DNA of 64,000 bases, from NCBI RefSeq assembly GCF_963678635.1, contig NC_087071.1, forward strand, positions 11,485,088 through 11,549,087. The letters run 5' to 3'. Each line of letters starts with the position of its first letter. Within the stretch, counting starts at the first letter, position 1. The position numbers were made by a program, and so were the translations under genes. Positions 9,404 to 21,223 of the stretch are shown one piece after another. The DNA comes from Symsagittifera roscoffensis (taxonomy: Eukaryota > Xenacoelomorpha > Acoela > Convolutidae). The notes beneath the pieces are model-generated. The model saw only the letters and a list, made by a program, of their open reading frames with translations. It made no database searches and had not been told where the DNA came from.

Positions 9404-9875
9404 TTGAGTCTGGTTGTTTTGGATGTTGAATGGATTGAAAACGATTTAATAAAAAAGTTGTGAGTTTATAAGGATGGACAAACTGTAGGATTTTCCTTTC
9501 TTCCTCCAACGTCCGAATCTTTTTGGTGTAAAAGCATCTTCATGGAATCAGTTGAAACCATGGTTACAAAAGATACACTGAACTTGGAAAAATTTTGAAA
9601 ATCTAAAAAATTATGAAAAAAGTAATATTCTGTCAGAGTTTTTGGAAAGAAATATTATAAATTTGGATGATAACGCATGTCCAAAAATTCTGTATTTGGT
9701 TTTCAAAGATAAAGAATATGATTGGAGGGGTAGCAGCTACCCGTTTCGCTATGCAAGAACTCTTCACTGTGCAGAAAGAAAAGCATTTGCATACGGAGCA
9801 TGGACTCGATGTTTTTTTAAACAAATTGTAAATCAAGATAATCTTTTTGCACTGCCTTTTTTAAACTTCAATTAA
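9404..9875 (+). pseudogene. Possible DnaQ-like exonuclease fragment, copy 2
   Basis: Counterpart of 4282-4727. The start codon is TTG instead of ATG, the D-x-E segment reads LDVEWIEN, and a block present in copy 1 near 4485-4530 is shortened here. The HCAERKAFAYG segment is kept. The reading continues past the copy 1 stop to 9875. Confidence 0.3.
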
Positions 9876-9910
9876 ATATCATTGTCAACTTTTTGTTTCT
9901 AGAAATCAAG

Positions 9911-10172
9911 ATGGTCGATCATTGTGACAAGCACGTAAAATTAGAAAATTTTGTTTTTGATGAAGAAAATCAGGAACGAAAACCATGGAAGTTGTTTGGA
10001 CGTACAAGTAAAAGATCTCTTTTTGTTTTTCTGGGTTAGTTTTTGTTATACTTTTGATGCTAGTATATGCAATCGTTCGAATCATGCAGTCCACAACATA
10101 TGAAGAAACGACAACTTGTGTAGCTATACTTACTGTCGATTATATTCTACCTACCCCAAAGCTATGAAAAAC
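9911..10172 (+). pseudogene. Membrane protein of Polinton-like unit, copy 2
   Basis: Counterpart of 4818-5065. One T is missing from the run before the hydrophobic segment, so the frame shifts at about 10022 and the membrane segment is read in another frame. The start and the upstream acceptor-like TTTGTTTCTAG are kept. Confidence 0.4.
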
Positions 10173-10838
10173 AAAGTTTCTACTAAAAAACGAGTTTATA
10201 TATCATTAGTTGATCAAACTGGATCTGCAAAGTCTTATCTTTTTTTTGATTGGTTGAAAATTGGTTCTTTTCAACCAGCATTCGACGCAAAACTTTTAAT
10301 TTTATACAAACTCTTTTTAGTCAAATGCAAAGAAAAAACTTATGTTTAACCAAGGAGTAGATTTTGACTTGTTTGAAAGTTTTCCCAATAACGGAACTAG
10401 TATCTGCTTGTATTCGATGATTCTTGTGAAGAAAATTCCTACTCCAAACAATTTGTAAAAATTGCAACTGCTGGGAGACACAGGGGTCTGAATACCAGAT
10501 ACATCAAACACAAATTATTTCATCACAGCTTATTGGGAAGAGACGAGCAGTTGCAAAATACGCACACAGTCTTGTTCAAGTCATCGAGAGATGTTTTACA
10601 ATTCAAAACATTAAGTCAACAACTAGGTCTAGGATCTCAATTGAAAGAGTGGTATCAAAAGGCAGCATATGTTCCTTATGGTCATTTACTTATTGGTTTA
10701 ACCCCCAAAACAGATGATTCACTTAGGTATCGCTCTAATAGTTGTTCAGTTCCAACAAATATTTATCAACCAGCTGGAAAAAGGACAAAGTTTTTAGACA
10801 ATGAGTATACAATACGTCTCTATTCTCCCAATATTTAA
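10166..10838 (+). pseudogene. Packaging-type (A32/FtsK-like) ATPase, copy 2
   Basis: Counterpart of 5069-5690. The P-loop (10212-10235) starts Asp instead of Gly, and the Walker B region near 10400 has lost a base. The distal part (10533-10838) is a 101-codon open frame containing HTVLFKSSRDVLQF, LSQQLGLGSQLKEW, and GHLLIGLTPKTDDSLRYR, better kept than in copy 1. Confidence 0.6.
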
Positions 10839-11327
10839 AAAAATTTTCCTGAAATTTGGAAAACATTTCATTCTCAATTGTTCAGAAGATTTCATTCAGT
10901 TTCTGATCGACTGTTTTGTAAACCTATTAAAAAGAGGGCTTCGAAGTCTTCGGAAAAAAGACGTAGTAAAACATCGAAAAGAAATTTCAGAACTAACACA
11001 AAAAAATCCTTTACACAAAAGAAAAATTATTTTAAGTTCAACTAAAAGGGTTACAATTGATCTCTATCATCATCCCTTTTTTCATTAAACGGTTGACATG
11101 GTATGGAAGAGATTATTATAGTTCCGTACTCAGTTTATCAATCACAAAGAACACGTCTCAGAAAACAAAAATTTGAACAAAAGCAAGAAAAAGATGTGAT
11201 TGTACCAAAAAAGTTTCATTCTGTTTACAATGCTGTAAATTCGAGGTTGAAAACGAGTAAAAATAAGCCTGAGTGGTTTAATTTTGAATTCTCCTAAAAT
11301 AAGCTCAGCCAATCAAAAAAAAATTAT

Positions 11328-12334
11328 TAGATCATCGAGATACAAAAGAATCTATTGTAGACTTTGTGTGTGCACTAAAGCTAAAAAACACCAATTTTCC
11401 AAATGTTTACTCTAATAATTTGGAAGCAACTCAACTTCCACCTAAATTTGTTGTTAACAAAATTGCCAAAGCAGAAGACAGAGGAACTTGGATCAGTTTC
11501 AAAATCTGAAAAGGTAAGACTGAACAGGTTGTATTCTAGGGGCAGAGCTGCGTACGGCTCTATTCAAAACTTGAGTGGTTTATCAGAAACAAAAATAGAC
11601 GTTTTTTTACAAACCAAGACATCGTATACAAATTTTGCTTCACCAGTCTGGCGTTTTTCGAGGACTTCAAATTTTTTTTCTAAATATATCAAGAAATCTG
11701 GTGAATGGACCCAGCTTTTGCAGACAAGTTAGCTGGTCAAAACACTAGAGCCAAGTATTTATTAGTTGCTGTAGAAAATTTTTCGAGTTTTGTCAGAGTT
11801 CAAACAATGAAAATAAGTATGCCAAAGACACTTTACAAGCTTTCAAAAAGCACTCCTGAATAGTTTTGGGTTGATAAACGAACAGAATATGGGGGAGATT
11901 TTTAAAAGTTTTGCAAGGAGAAATACATTGAAGTTTACTCAACAATGAGTGAAACAAAAGCTGCATTTGCAGAGCGAGCAGCTCAGTCTTTATAACATAT
12001 AATATATCGTTACATTGAAGGTCATGGTGAAAAAGTTTTCCCCAAATTGCAGCAATTTTTTTTTTATTGAACTGTCATAAAAGTCGATCTATTGGAAAAT
12101 CTCCAAAAGATTTGAATAAAAGTGATTTTTCTATCGATTTTGTATAACAAATCGTTCATGAAATCTACCAAACCAGAAATCATAATTGGGGATAGGGTGA
12201 GAATTTCGAAAAGTGATATCACGTTCCGAAAAGAATACAAGCCAGAGAAGAAAGTTTACAGAGAAGAAAGGAGGCTTCAGTGGGACATCCGGAGCGGATC
12301 AGTACTCCCCCGTGCCACGAGATCGAGAAGATAA
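11328..12334 (+). pseudogene. Retroviral-type (DDE) integrase of Polinton-like unit, copy 2
   Basis: Counterpart of 6243-7246. It keeps FADKLAGQ, FWVDKRTEYGGDF and KAAFAERAAQSL but with stops within the core and a frame change after the YRYIEGHGEK segment. The C-terminal GDRVRISKSDITFRKEYKP is identical in both copies, and the flanking run to the frame end is the most conserved stretch. Confidence 0.65.
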
Positions 12335-13392
12335 GAGAGTTATCTCTGAGGGAGAGTGGAATTGGAGGCCCGGTGCCCAAAGACTTAGTAGACTGTAAAA
12401 TTCACTTTTTAGCTGCTGTGATGCCCTGAACAGCTGAAATTACTCTGACTTTATATAGTATTTCAGAGCATGAGTAGCTAGAAATAGGAAAAGGGTCAAT
12501 CCATCTCCAATGGAATTAGTGTATAACTGTCACTAAAAATATATTAAAATATGATATTCGAGGCGTGTTTCAATGGTAATTATGTAGTCTGGGAATCCGA
12601 CTATGTGGTTATCTTTGCATGTAACGAAAGCTGATCAAAAGTCGTTTGACTGATTGCTCAAAAATGGCACTTTTTACTTAGCCGTAAACAGACCAGAAAT
12701 CAACTAGCTAGGTCTAGACGGTAAAACAAATGGGTAGAAATTAAGTAACTGACGCCGGCCAGTCGTCAATAGGTGCTTTTTCTACGCTCCGTCACTATGT
12801 AGTATTTGGGCGAGTGTTACAAATCTTAAAACTATTCGTAGAGTTTTTTGTTTGTCCATCTTACTTCGTGGACTAAATTAATGTTCTCAATTTAGTAGGC
12901 TGTTTCAAGTTTTTGCTGTTTGCACTGAATTAATTTTCTTTCAATGAACTTTTAGGCAGGCAATAATTAGGAGGGTCGCATTTAGGTATTTTGTGAGACA
13001 CGATATTGATTTTTTGCTTGATAAATATATCTCTTAAATGTCACAAAATCGACGTAGAAACTGGGCGCTCCTATATCTACAACCAACCGTCGTTAGATTT
13101 TCGTAAAACTGATAGTTTCTTTGAAATGTAGTACCGATGTTATGATTTTTAATTGTTTCGTTTTATGCCTGAATTTTTGTGTTTAAAACCGCAGAAACTT
13201 TTGTAGAATCTGCGCTGAAAATTGTGATAATTTAGTAAATGAAATTAATTTAGATATAGCTAATTTTGCTCGCAACTCCGCTAATATAGGAATTTTCAAT
13301 CATCCGTAAAAAGTGTTATTTGATTATTTTTTTGGCTAGAACGATATGGAAGTTTCATCGTTAACACAATTCTATCTTGATTTTTTTTCGTC
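12335..13392. other. Non-coding right part of Polinton-like unit 2
   Basis: No gene seen. Colinear with 7247-8357 apart from the absent 48-bp duplication. The end of similarity near 13392 marks the right boundary of the tandem pair. Confidence 0.5.
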
Positions 13393-13979
13393 AATAAAGA
13401 CACAAATTCAAAAGCATGAAATGAGCAAAACAACTTTTGTCCTTGTATACAACTTTGTAAAATCAATGGTTTCACCGTAATATCGAGTTTTATTGCTGCT
13501 GACGGACGATAGAAGAGCCCTCGAAAGAAGTGAGAAGTTTGAGGAATTGAAAAAGAGTATGTTGTGATTCCTGTTGCAGTACAGTTTTTTTGACTTGGAA
13601 CGATTGTAAGTTAACATTTTCCATCGCTTACTTTCAAAATAACATTCATTGACGCCAAAGCACTCAAATCTAATTACCAATTATATATCTATCTATACAA
13701 TAATTAATTGGCGTTTTACTTGACACATGTTTAAGAAGTTGACATTTGTTGACATAATTAAGCTTTTTCGCAAATTGTAATGCTTCAGAAGTTTCATTTG
13801 ACACATGTTTAAGAAGTCGCTATGTTAAAAGGCCAAACAATTTCAATGGAGGAATTGTTTGCTCAAGTCGACTATTGGGGTGTGAAGTCCGTTGGAGCGC
13901 GAATGCTTCAATTATACGTTTTTCCATATTCACAACGTAAAACTACTGAAATTTTTGTTTCACAATCTTACCAAATATT
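13393..13979. other. Gene-free stretch with a 20-bp direct repeat
   Basis: TTGACACATGTTTAAGAAGT occurs at 13720-13739 and again at 13798-13817. A minus-strand frame at 13408-13680 has no recognisable content. Otherwise nothing is seen. Confidence 0.5.
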
Positions 13980-15760
13980 AGGTTTTGAACCCTATATTGA
14001 GGTGCTATCAGGTCAGATTCTGGCCTCCAATTATGAATGCTCAAACCTTTTCGGTTTTCGAGACCTGGAGTTGTTCATGATTTTTTTTCACTTTGGGGGG
14101 AAAACTAATCGAAATTCTCAACCCTATAGTGGGGGGCTGTCAGGTTACACTCAGGGGTTGCAAATTTGGAGTCCAAGTATGACTGCTCAAAAACTTTTTG
14201 TTTTTGAGATATTGCGTTTTTTTTATTTCATTTTTTTTCAAAACCCTAGATATAAACAAACTAAACCAAACTTGAGTTTCTCATTCATATTGTGAGGTAC
14301 ATTCAGGGTACACGTAGTGCTTGTAAATTGTGAGTCCAAGTGTGTTTGCTCAAATTATTTTGGGCTCCAATAACTGGTGTTTTTTCCGATTTCATTGTTT
14401 TCTTCGGAAAACTTAGATAAAAAAGTAGCCGAATTTGAAATTACCAACCTCATAGCAGCGTGCTGTCAAGGTACACTCAAGGGTTGCAAAGCTGCTATCC
14501 AATTATAATTGTTCAAATCTTTTTGGGTTTCGTGATTGGCGGTTTTTAAGATTAGTTTTTTTTTCGAACTTATTCCATAAATCATAAAAAAGGCCTTATC
14601 TCGAAAACCAAAACACTTGTTTATTGGCTTTCGAGATCTGACTATTTTATAGTTTATGAAGTTTTTTTGAAAAAATTCAGACGTTAAAGAATAAACCAAA
14701 CTTGAAGTTCGCAACCCTATAGTGGTCTGATCTGAGGGTGCACTCAGGGGTTGCGCAGCTGGCGTCCAAATATAGCTGCTCAAATCCTTTTGGTTTTCGA
14801 CAAATGTTGTTTTTATGGTTTCATTTGTTAAAAAAAACAACCAGATATAAGCAAACTAAGCCAAATTTGAGCTTCTCAACTCAAGTGTGGGGTATATTCA
14901 GGGTAAACTCATGGGTTGCTAATCTGAAGTCCAAGTATGACTGCTCAAATAATTTTTGTTTTCGAGATATCGCTTTTTTTTATTTCATTTTTTCAAAAGC
15001 CTAGATATAAACAATCTAAACGAAACTTGAGTTTTTCAACCATCTTGTGAAGTATATTCAAGGTACACGCTGTGGTTGCAAATTTTGAGTTCAAGTGTGA
15101 CTGCTCAAGTTATTTTGGGCTACGATAAATGGCGTTTTTTCCAATTTCAATGTTTTCTTCGGAATACTTAAATGAAAAACTAGCCGAGCTTGAAATTACC
15201 AACCCTATAGTGAGGTGCTGTATGTGTGCACTCAGGGGCTGCAAAGTTGCTGTCCACTTATGACTGCTCAAATTCGTTGGGTTTCGTGAATGGCTGCTTT
15301 TAAGCTTTCATTTTTTTTTCGAAAAAAAAATTAAGTAAAAAAGCTAACAAAACTATCTCAACCCTTTGGTACTGTGCTGTAAGGTGGGTACACTCAAGGG
15401 TTTCAACTTTTCTCTCCAATTGGACTCCTTAAATTATGTTTTTTTCCCAAAAACTTGAATGTAAAAAACTAACATAACTTCAAATGTTAGCCTTTTTCAA
15501 ACCCTAACGCGAGTCCTAATGCGAGGCATTGCAAATCGGCCCTCTAAAAGTGACTGATCAGATCCTTTTGGTTTGTGAGATCAGGCAGTTTGTACAATTT
15601 CACTTTTTTTTCAAAAGCTTGAAATTTAAGAAATTAACCGAAATTTAAACTCTCAACACTAATGGTGGTGTTCTGTCAGGGTACAATGCGGTGGTACTGT
15701 CAAGGTAGAAACCTGTCCTCAAAGTTTTACTGCTCAAAATTTTGGAATTAAAAATAGAAA
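13980..15760. repeat. Degenerate ~160-bp tandem repeat array with higher-order period
   Basis: A module containing CAACCCTATAGTG, GCTGTCAGGGTACACTCAGG, GACTGCTCAAAT and TTTTGGTTTTCGAGAT recurs. The ACTGCTCAAA-like anchor falls near 14034, 14183, 14345, 14508, 14772, 14938, 15097, 15262, 15424, 15551 and 15727, i.e. mostly 150-165 bp apart. Variants pair at ~755 bp: TTTTGGGCTCCAA near 14355 with TTTTGGGCTACGA near 15110, and TTTTTGGGTTTCGTGA near 14518 with TTGGGTTTCGTGA near 15275. This is a satellite-like array with a higher-order unit of four to five monomers. The apparent open frame at 13822-14295 is inside it and not a gene. Confidence 0.7.
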
Positions 15761-17453
15761 CTGATTTTTAATCCGATTGTGGTATGCTGTCAGGGAATAA
15801 AATATAGTAGCAAATAAGCCCTCTTATTTTATCAAATAAATTTGGATTTCGAGATAAGGTGTTTTTTTTTCTGAAAAAAAACCCAGATATTTGAGCCCAG
15901 TTTATATTCACGGTTGCATTAAACATCGCTGTACTAGTACACTTTTCAAGAAGTTCTTTTTTAACGTTCAGCAATCTATTTGAAGCACCTTACTTGCGAT
16001 TCATGCGCTAGTTTTTTTAAGGGTTGGCCAGCCGAGATAGATGTAGTCAGTTAGTTCTTAATGGGTCAACTTGGAAGGGGCGATGATTTTCTGAAGTGGG
16101 TGAGGTCTACAAACGTGCAACTTAAGGGGAAAACTACAATCGGAATATGAAATCTATTTTTTGGATTCATGGGAATCGGGTTACTTCTGCCATGCATGAC
16201 CATCCTGCCCTGCTTTACTGCTCCTGACTGATTTACAGAATGGTCAAGTTTAATATCATTGATGGTTAATTGTCTTATTGGTTAATTACTGAACACCAAA
16301 CGCCAAATGTTGGACTGGTGTTTTAAATGTATTACGCCTGAAATGTCCGACAGATGTATGCATATCAGAGCCCAAGTCCGAAGATTTTGTATAAAGCCAG
16401 GTACTTAGATCATTTGGATTTTCGGCTCCGAAATTTTCACCCTTATTGTAATTGATCAATTTTTCAACTGCTCATGATGAGTTGGCTGTTGCGTTTTTAT
16501 AAAAATATACTTTGTAAAACAGATTTTTTAAGAAAAAGTCTTATGTTTCGGGACAGTTTTGGTTTTGTTTTAAAAGATTAAAAAATTACATAAAAGAGTG
16601 AGCTCTTGGAAGAAAAGATCGCATGAATACAGTTAGTTGTCATAGCAACTTAAAGCTTGACAGTCGAAAATGTAATGATGTATGTGTAAAAAATTTTTAT
16701 CAAGCTTTCTGAGTTTCGTTTACTGTTTCATGCATATTTGCTTTATACTAGTGATTCGAAAAAAAATTATAAGAATAAATATAAATTTTACATTGAGCCT
16801 ATAGATTTTGGTGCTTCTGGTTAGCCTGTCGTTTGGTTCAAAACGCTTTTCCGTTTTTAATTTATGCTGTAAGCTGCTATAAGTTTTGATCAGTAAAGAT
16901 AAAGATCATTTTGGGTTCTTGGTTGATGACCACACTCGCAGACTCATAAACCGCCTCTGAATTCCGTGACGCAAATCGGTTTTTTGCATTCTGTACATTT
17001 ATCATTGTGTACACAATGATAAATGTACACATTATCTGGTAAAAGTGACGTAAACACGAACTCTTCAATTGCACACCACCACACGTTTTCTCAGAAGAAC
17101 TACCTGTTCCCATAATGATCAAATGTAAGATCAAAAGTGACATTTTGTGCTTTATCTGTTGCAGCGCAAAAATAAAACAAGAAGTACAAATGCATATAAA
17201 CGCAAATGTGCGAGAGTAAAAATGCATATAAATGTAAATGCATATAGGGACAGTAGCCGAGCGTATACATGGTGCGTCCCGGCGGAAGTTAAAGGTGAAT
17301 TGATTTTCCTTTATTGGCCTAAATATAACTCCCCAAAATTGCCTACCAAAAATATCCCATGCCCTGGGCTCGCGATCATTCTTCAGAGATTTCCTTTTAT
17401 TGGCTTCAATTGATTTGCAATATATTTAGTAATTTTTTTATTTTAATTGATTT
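15761..17453. other. Gene-free AT-rich stretch with a perfect palindrome
   Basis: No coding or RNA gene seen. The only strong structure is the palindrome at 16992-17029. Short ATGCATATAAA-type runs recur around 17190-17250. Confidence 0.5.
16992..17029. repeat. Perfect 38-bp palindrome
   Basis: The left half TGTACATTTATCATTGTGT is the exact reverse complement of the right half, with no spacer (centre between 17010 and 17011). It could extrude as a cruciform or mark a small inverted duplication. Confidence 0.9.
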
Positions 17454-17498
17454 TGGAACCAGATCTAAACTGTATTTTATTATTGAATATTTTATCAC

Positions 17499-17505
17499 TA
17501 TAAAA
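17499..17505 (+). promoter_or_regulatory. TATA box of the outer LTR
   Basis: TATAAAA within CACTATAAAATATTTAAT, kept at the same place in the other two LTRs (39646-39652 and 57899-57905) although their flanks differ. Confidence 0.5.
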
Positions 17506-17559
17506 TATTTAATACTAACCAATCATCATCCATCTAACTAACAACCCACTTATTTGTAA

Positions 17560-17587
17560 GTGCTGAAATTACTTGTAATTTCAGCAC
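17560..17587 (+). promoter_or_regulatory. Strong hairpin inside the LTR
   Basis: GTGCTGAAATTA pairs perfectly with TAATTTCAGCAC around a CTTG loop. It lies ~55 bp after the TATA box, so it would be near the RNA 5' end or in the R region. LTR 57854 keeps it exactly (57960-57987). LTR 39592 has two changes in one arm. Confidence 0.6.
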
Positions 17588-17845
17588 CAGAGAGATTTGA
17601 ATTTAACTTAGAACTTAGTTGCCTCTCCAGGAGACCTACTAGCAACAAACCAGTATACTCTATTGAGACTAATTGAGATCTATTGAGACTAATTGAGACT
17701 AGCAGATAAAAGAGTAAGATTAAGATCGGTATTAGACTAAGAAGTTGCACGAATCTATACGGCCGAAAAAAAGATAGCGTGACGAACAGACGGTGTACCC
17801 TATCTGAAGGTAATCTATGAGTTAACCTCTCGAAAGTAACTCATC

Positions 17846-17863
17846 TGGTGCGACCAAAAATGT
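17846..17863 (+). other. Primer-binding site, outer element
   Basis: TGGTGCGACCAAAAATGTCG starts two bases after the LTR end. TGG complements the universal tRNA 3' CCA. The inner element has TGGTGCGACCACAAATCTCG at the same place. I cannot name the tRNA from sequence alone. Confidence 0.6.
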
Positions 17864-18123
17864 CGAAAAATACCTTAAATAACAAATTAGCTTAGAACTA
17901 ACAAGATAGATTAGAATTTGACAAAAACATTTTCAAAATGTTACATGATAATAATTTAATCGACTTGTCTCTACGACTCAATAGATCAGAGCCACTATTC
18001 CGAACAATTTGAGAACTACCCGGTATTGGAAGAAGACCTCGCACGAGAGACGACATACGACTACGGAGAAACTTACTATTAAGTTTCATGGTCTTACGGC
18101 AAAAGCCAACACAAACTTTTATA

Positions 18124-18345
18124 TTTTATTAGCAATGAATTTAGATTTTCATTTACAAACATAGAATCCTTGAAGAAAAATTTACTAACTTAAAATAAAC
18201 TTAAGATTGTACAATAACGATTGATAAAAACAAATTTTATTAGCAATGAATTTAGATTTTCATTTGCAAACATAGAATTCTTGAAGAAAAATTTACTAAC
18301 TTAAAATAAACTTAAAATTGTACAATAACGATTGATAAAAACACC
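18124..18345. repeat. 111-bp tandem duplication in the leader
   Basis: TTTTATTAGCAATGAATTTA at 18124 recurs at 18235, and the following ~90 bp match with few changes. The inner element has one copy. Confidence 0.8.
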
Positions 18346-19233
18346 TCTAATCGTTTCCTTCAAAACTGCAGTAAAATTCAAAAAAGATATCTTGAAAAAT
18401 TATTTATTGAAAACAAAAACAAAAATTTGTTAGTATGGTCATAAATTGTTAGTATATATAAATAATCTTGTCATCTCTAGCTTCATCACCTAAACATAAC
18501 AGCAATCACAAAACCACTAATATAATTCAAAACTTTGTATCAATTAAATTTAAAAATATTTCTAAAAGGCCTATCCTAATTTTTATTCTTATTTAAATTA
18601 AATTTATTTAATTTCAAAACAGATCATCAAGGCTTTCCGTGGATCTCAATTAAACAGTTAACTTAATCAAATTTTTATCATTGACTTGATATTCTGATCA
18701 TCAAGGCTTCTCCTTTGATCAAACAGAACAATTTTGTTCTTCCCCACCTAAATAATAAAGTGTCTAACGACCTCAAACGTAGATTCACTACCCAACCCTT
18801 TCAAAGACCCAGGACTAATAGAAATTTTTCAATCTAACCATTCTAATTAGGCTAAAAGTGAAAAACTTCGATTATTCATCCTTCACTTGATCCCCCCTCT
18901 TACCAGACCCGGGCTAATACTTAAACTTAGTAAATTTAAAATAGTATCTAACGAACTATTTGCGTTCTAATTATACCTGGACCTTGTGGATCGATTTACT
19001 AATCTCCAACCCTTGAACACAATCACTACCGCTGAGTAAGATTAAGTAAGTTAACACCTTAACTTAGACCAGTCACAAGAAAGTAACAATCATTCTCCGG
19101 AATCGATATATACTTTTCTCTTCAAATCTAAACACAAAAACCAAGTTTGGCTAGCCACAAAAAATCGTAAGGACTAACAGTCTAGGATATTAAAATCACT
19201 AATAACAATCTTGCACCCATCATCCTAAACGCT

Positions 19234-19681
19234 ATGTCACTAAACAATTTAGGAAATAAACAAACAATCGTACAACACAATTGTGAAATCAATAACAAAA
19301 AATACGATGTTGTCATCACCCCACACAAACACTCAATAGAATATATTCGAACAAAAAGACAAACAAAAAAATTTAAGTAAACAAAGACAAATTACACGAA
19401 AAAGATTTTCAAAGCAAAGAATCGCAGTCTCCGAATCCGAAACCAGTAATTTAGATGCACTTTACAAATTGAAAGACACAGTAAATAAAAACTGCCCAGT
19501 TCATGATCAACTATACTTTTTTGATTCAGAAACCACATCACATTCATCAATACAAGGAAAACGAAGAATAAAAAAGATATACAAAAATAAACCAGTAGGT
19601 CTATACAATTAGAACCAACCAATCAGACATATTGAACACTATGCATTAACAGTTATAAAACTCAAAAATGAGTCTAAGTGA
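19234..19681 (+). pseudogene. ORF0 (pre-gag) remnant, first copy in tandem repeat
   Basis: It starts MSLNNLGNKQTIVQHN, reads a Lys/Arg-rich stretch (EYIRTKRQTKKFK), then a stop. A shifted frame continues with KQRQITRKRFSKQR, SETSNLDALYKLKDTV and CPVHDQLYFFDSET, a basic GKRRIKKIYKNKP and PIRHIEHYALTVIK, ending at TGA 19679-19681. That stop lies 11 bases inside gag (ATG 19668). The inner element has the same layout with diverged codons (41258-41728). A small basic protein read before gag is unusual for Ty3/gypsy; its role is unknown. Confidence 0.45.
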
Positions 19682-20775
19682 AGAAAGTCCAGACGAAAAC
19701 TCCAAAGACAACTCCAGAGATGTCTTTCCATTTCTCATCAATTCATTTACTGATGATAGAGGACAAACACAATTTTGCCATAATTTGATGGAAAACTTCG
19801 TGGATAAGCAAACATAGAATTCTTGAAGAAAAATTTACTAACTTAAAATAAACTTAAAATTGTACAATAACGATTGATAAAAACACCTCTAATCGTTTCC
19901 TTCAAAACTGCAGTAAAATTCAAAAAAGATATCTTGAAAAATTATTTATTGAAAACAAAAACAAAAATTTGTTAGTATGGTCATAAATTGTTAGTATATA
20001 TAAATAATCTTGTCATCTCTAGCTTCATCACCTAAACATAACAGCAATCACAAAACCACTAATATAATTCAAAACTTTGTATCAATTAAATTTAAAAATA
20101 TTTCTAAAAGGCCTATCCTAATTTTTATTCTTATTTAAATTAAATTTATTTAATTTCAAAACAGATCATCAAGGCTTTCCGTGGATCTCAATTAAACAGT
20201 TAACTTAATCAAATTTTTATCATTGACTTGATATTCTGATCATCAAGGCTTCTCCTTTGATCAAACAGAACAATTTTGTTCTTCCCCACCTAAATAATAA
20301 AGTGTCTAACGACCTCAAACGTAGATTCACTACCCAACCCTTTCAAAGACCCAGGACTAATAGAAATTTTTCAATCTAACCATTCTAATTAGGCTAAAAG
20401 TGAAAAACTTCGATTATTCATCCTTCACTTGATCCCCCCTCTTACCAGACCCGGGCTAATACTTAAACTTAGTAAATTTAAAATAGTATCTAACGAACTA
20501 TTTGCGTTCTAATTATACCTGGACCTTGTGGATCGATTTACTAATCTCCAACCCTTGAACACAATCACTACCGCTGAGTAAGATTAAGTAAGTTAACACC
20601 TTAACTTAGACCAGTCACAAGAAAGTAACAATCATTCTCCGGAATCGATATATACTTTTCTCTTCAAATCTAAACACAAAAACCAAGTTTGGCTAGCCAC
20701 AAAAAATCGTAAGGACTAACAGTCTAGGATATTAAAATCACTAATAACAATCTTGCACCCATCATCCTAAACGCT

Positions 20776-21223
20776 ATGTCACTAAACAATTTAGGAAATA
20801 AACAAACAATCGTACAACACAATTGTGAAATCAATAACAAAAAATACGATGTTGTCATCACCCCACACAAACACTCAATAGAATATATTCGAACAAAAAG
20901 ACAAACAAAAAAATTTAAGTAAACAAAGACAAATTACACGAAAAAGATTTTCAAAGCAAAGAATCGCAGTCTCCGAATCCGAAACCAGTAATTTAGATGC
21001 ACTTTACAAATTGAAAGACACAGTAAATAAAAACTGCCCAGTTCATGATCAACTATACTTTTTTGATTCAGAAACCACATCACATTCATCAATACAAGGA
21101 AAACGAAGAATAAAAAAGATATACAAAAATAAACCAGTAGGTCTATACAATTAGAACCAACCAATCAGACATATTGAACACTATGCATTAACAGTTATAA
21201 AACTCAAAAATGAGTCTAAGTGA
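20776..21223 (+). pseudogene. ORF0 (pre-gag) remnant, second copy in tandem repeat
   Basis: Duplicate of 19234-19681 within the 1542-bp repeat, with the same stop and frame change. It overlaps the gag ATG at 21210 and so is the copy that directly precedes the block A gag. Confidence 0.45.

Larger units (their letters stand above)
8358..13392 (+). mobile_element. Polinton/Maverick-like unit, copy 2 (tandem)
   Basis: Direct repeat of 3234-8357 with the same gene order and mostly small differences. It begins inside the RING frame, so it lacks the first Cys pair that copy 1 has at 3182-3193. The two copies carry different single-base lesions (for instance the 101-codon ORF is longer here and the exonuclease-like start ATG is TTG), so decay went on after the duplication. 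The right edge is where similarity to the end of copy 1 stops, after a T-run near 13392. Confidence 0.6.
17454..17843 (+). repeat. 5' LTR of the outer Ty3/gypsy element
   Basis: It starts TGGAACCAGATCTAAACT and ends AACTCA. The limits are set by comparison with two related LTRs at 39592-40002 and 57854-58255. It contains TATAAAA at 17499-17505, a 12-bp-stem hairpin at 17560-17587 and a GATAGCGTGACGA block shared by all three. The segment after it (TGGTGCGACC) is a primer-binding site, which makes this a 5' LTR. The matching 3' LTR lies beyond the window. Confidence 0.8.
17844..19233 (+). other. Long 5' leader of the outer element
   Basis: About 1.4 kb between LTR and the first coding remnant. 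It holds a broken version of the Arg-rich leader ORF (~17965-18125; compare 40127-40333), a 111-bp tandem duplication (18124-18234 and 18235-18345) and the start of a 1542-bp tandem duplication. Several short CTTAGACCAGTC- or CTAGCCAC-type segments match the inner element's leader. Confidence 0.5.

Noticed and set aside
13822-14295. 157-codon frame on the + strand
   Set aside because: Lies within the degenerate 160-bp repeat array; its content is translated satellite.
16636-16649. GTTGTCATAGCAAC, resembles an RFX X-box
   Set aside because: A single 14-bp motif with no gene next to it is not enough to call a regulatory site.
19392-19622. Minus-strand 76-codon frame, repeated at 20934 and 29059
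   Set aside because: It is the complement of the ORF0 remnant and recurs only because the DNA is duplicated.
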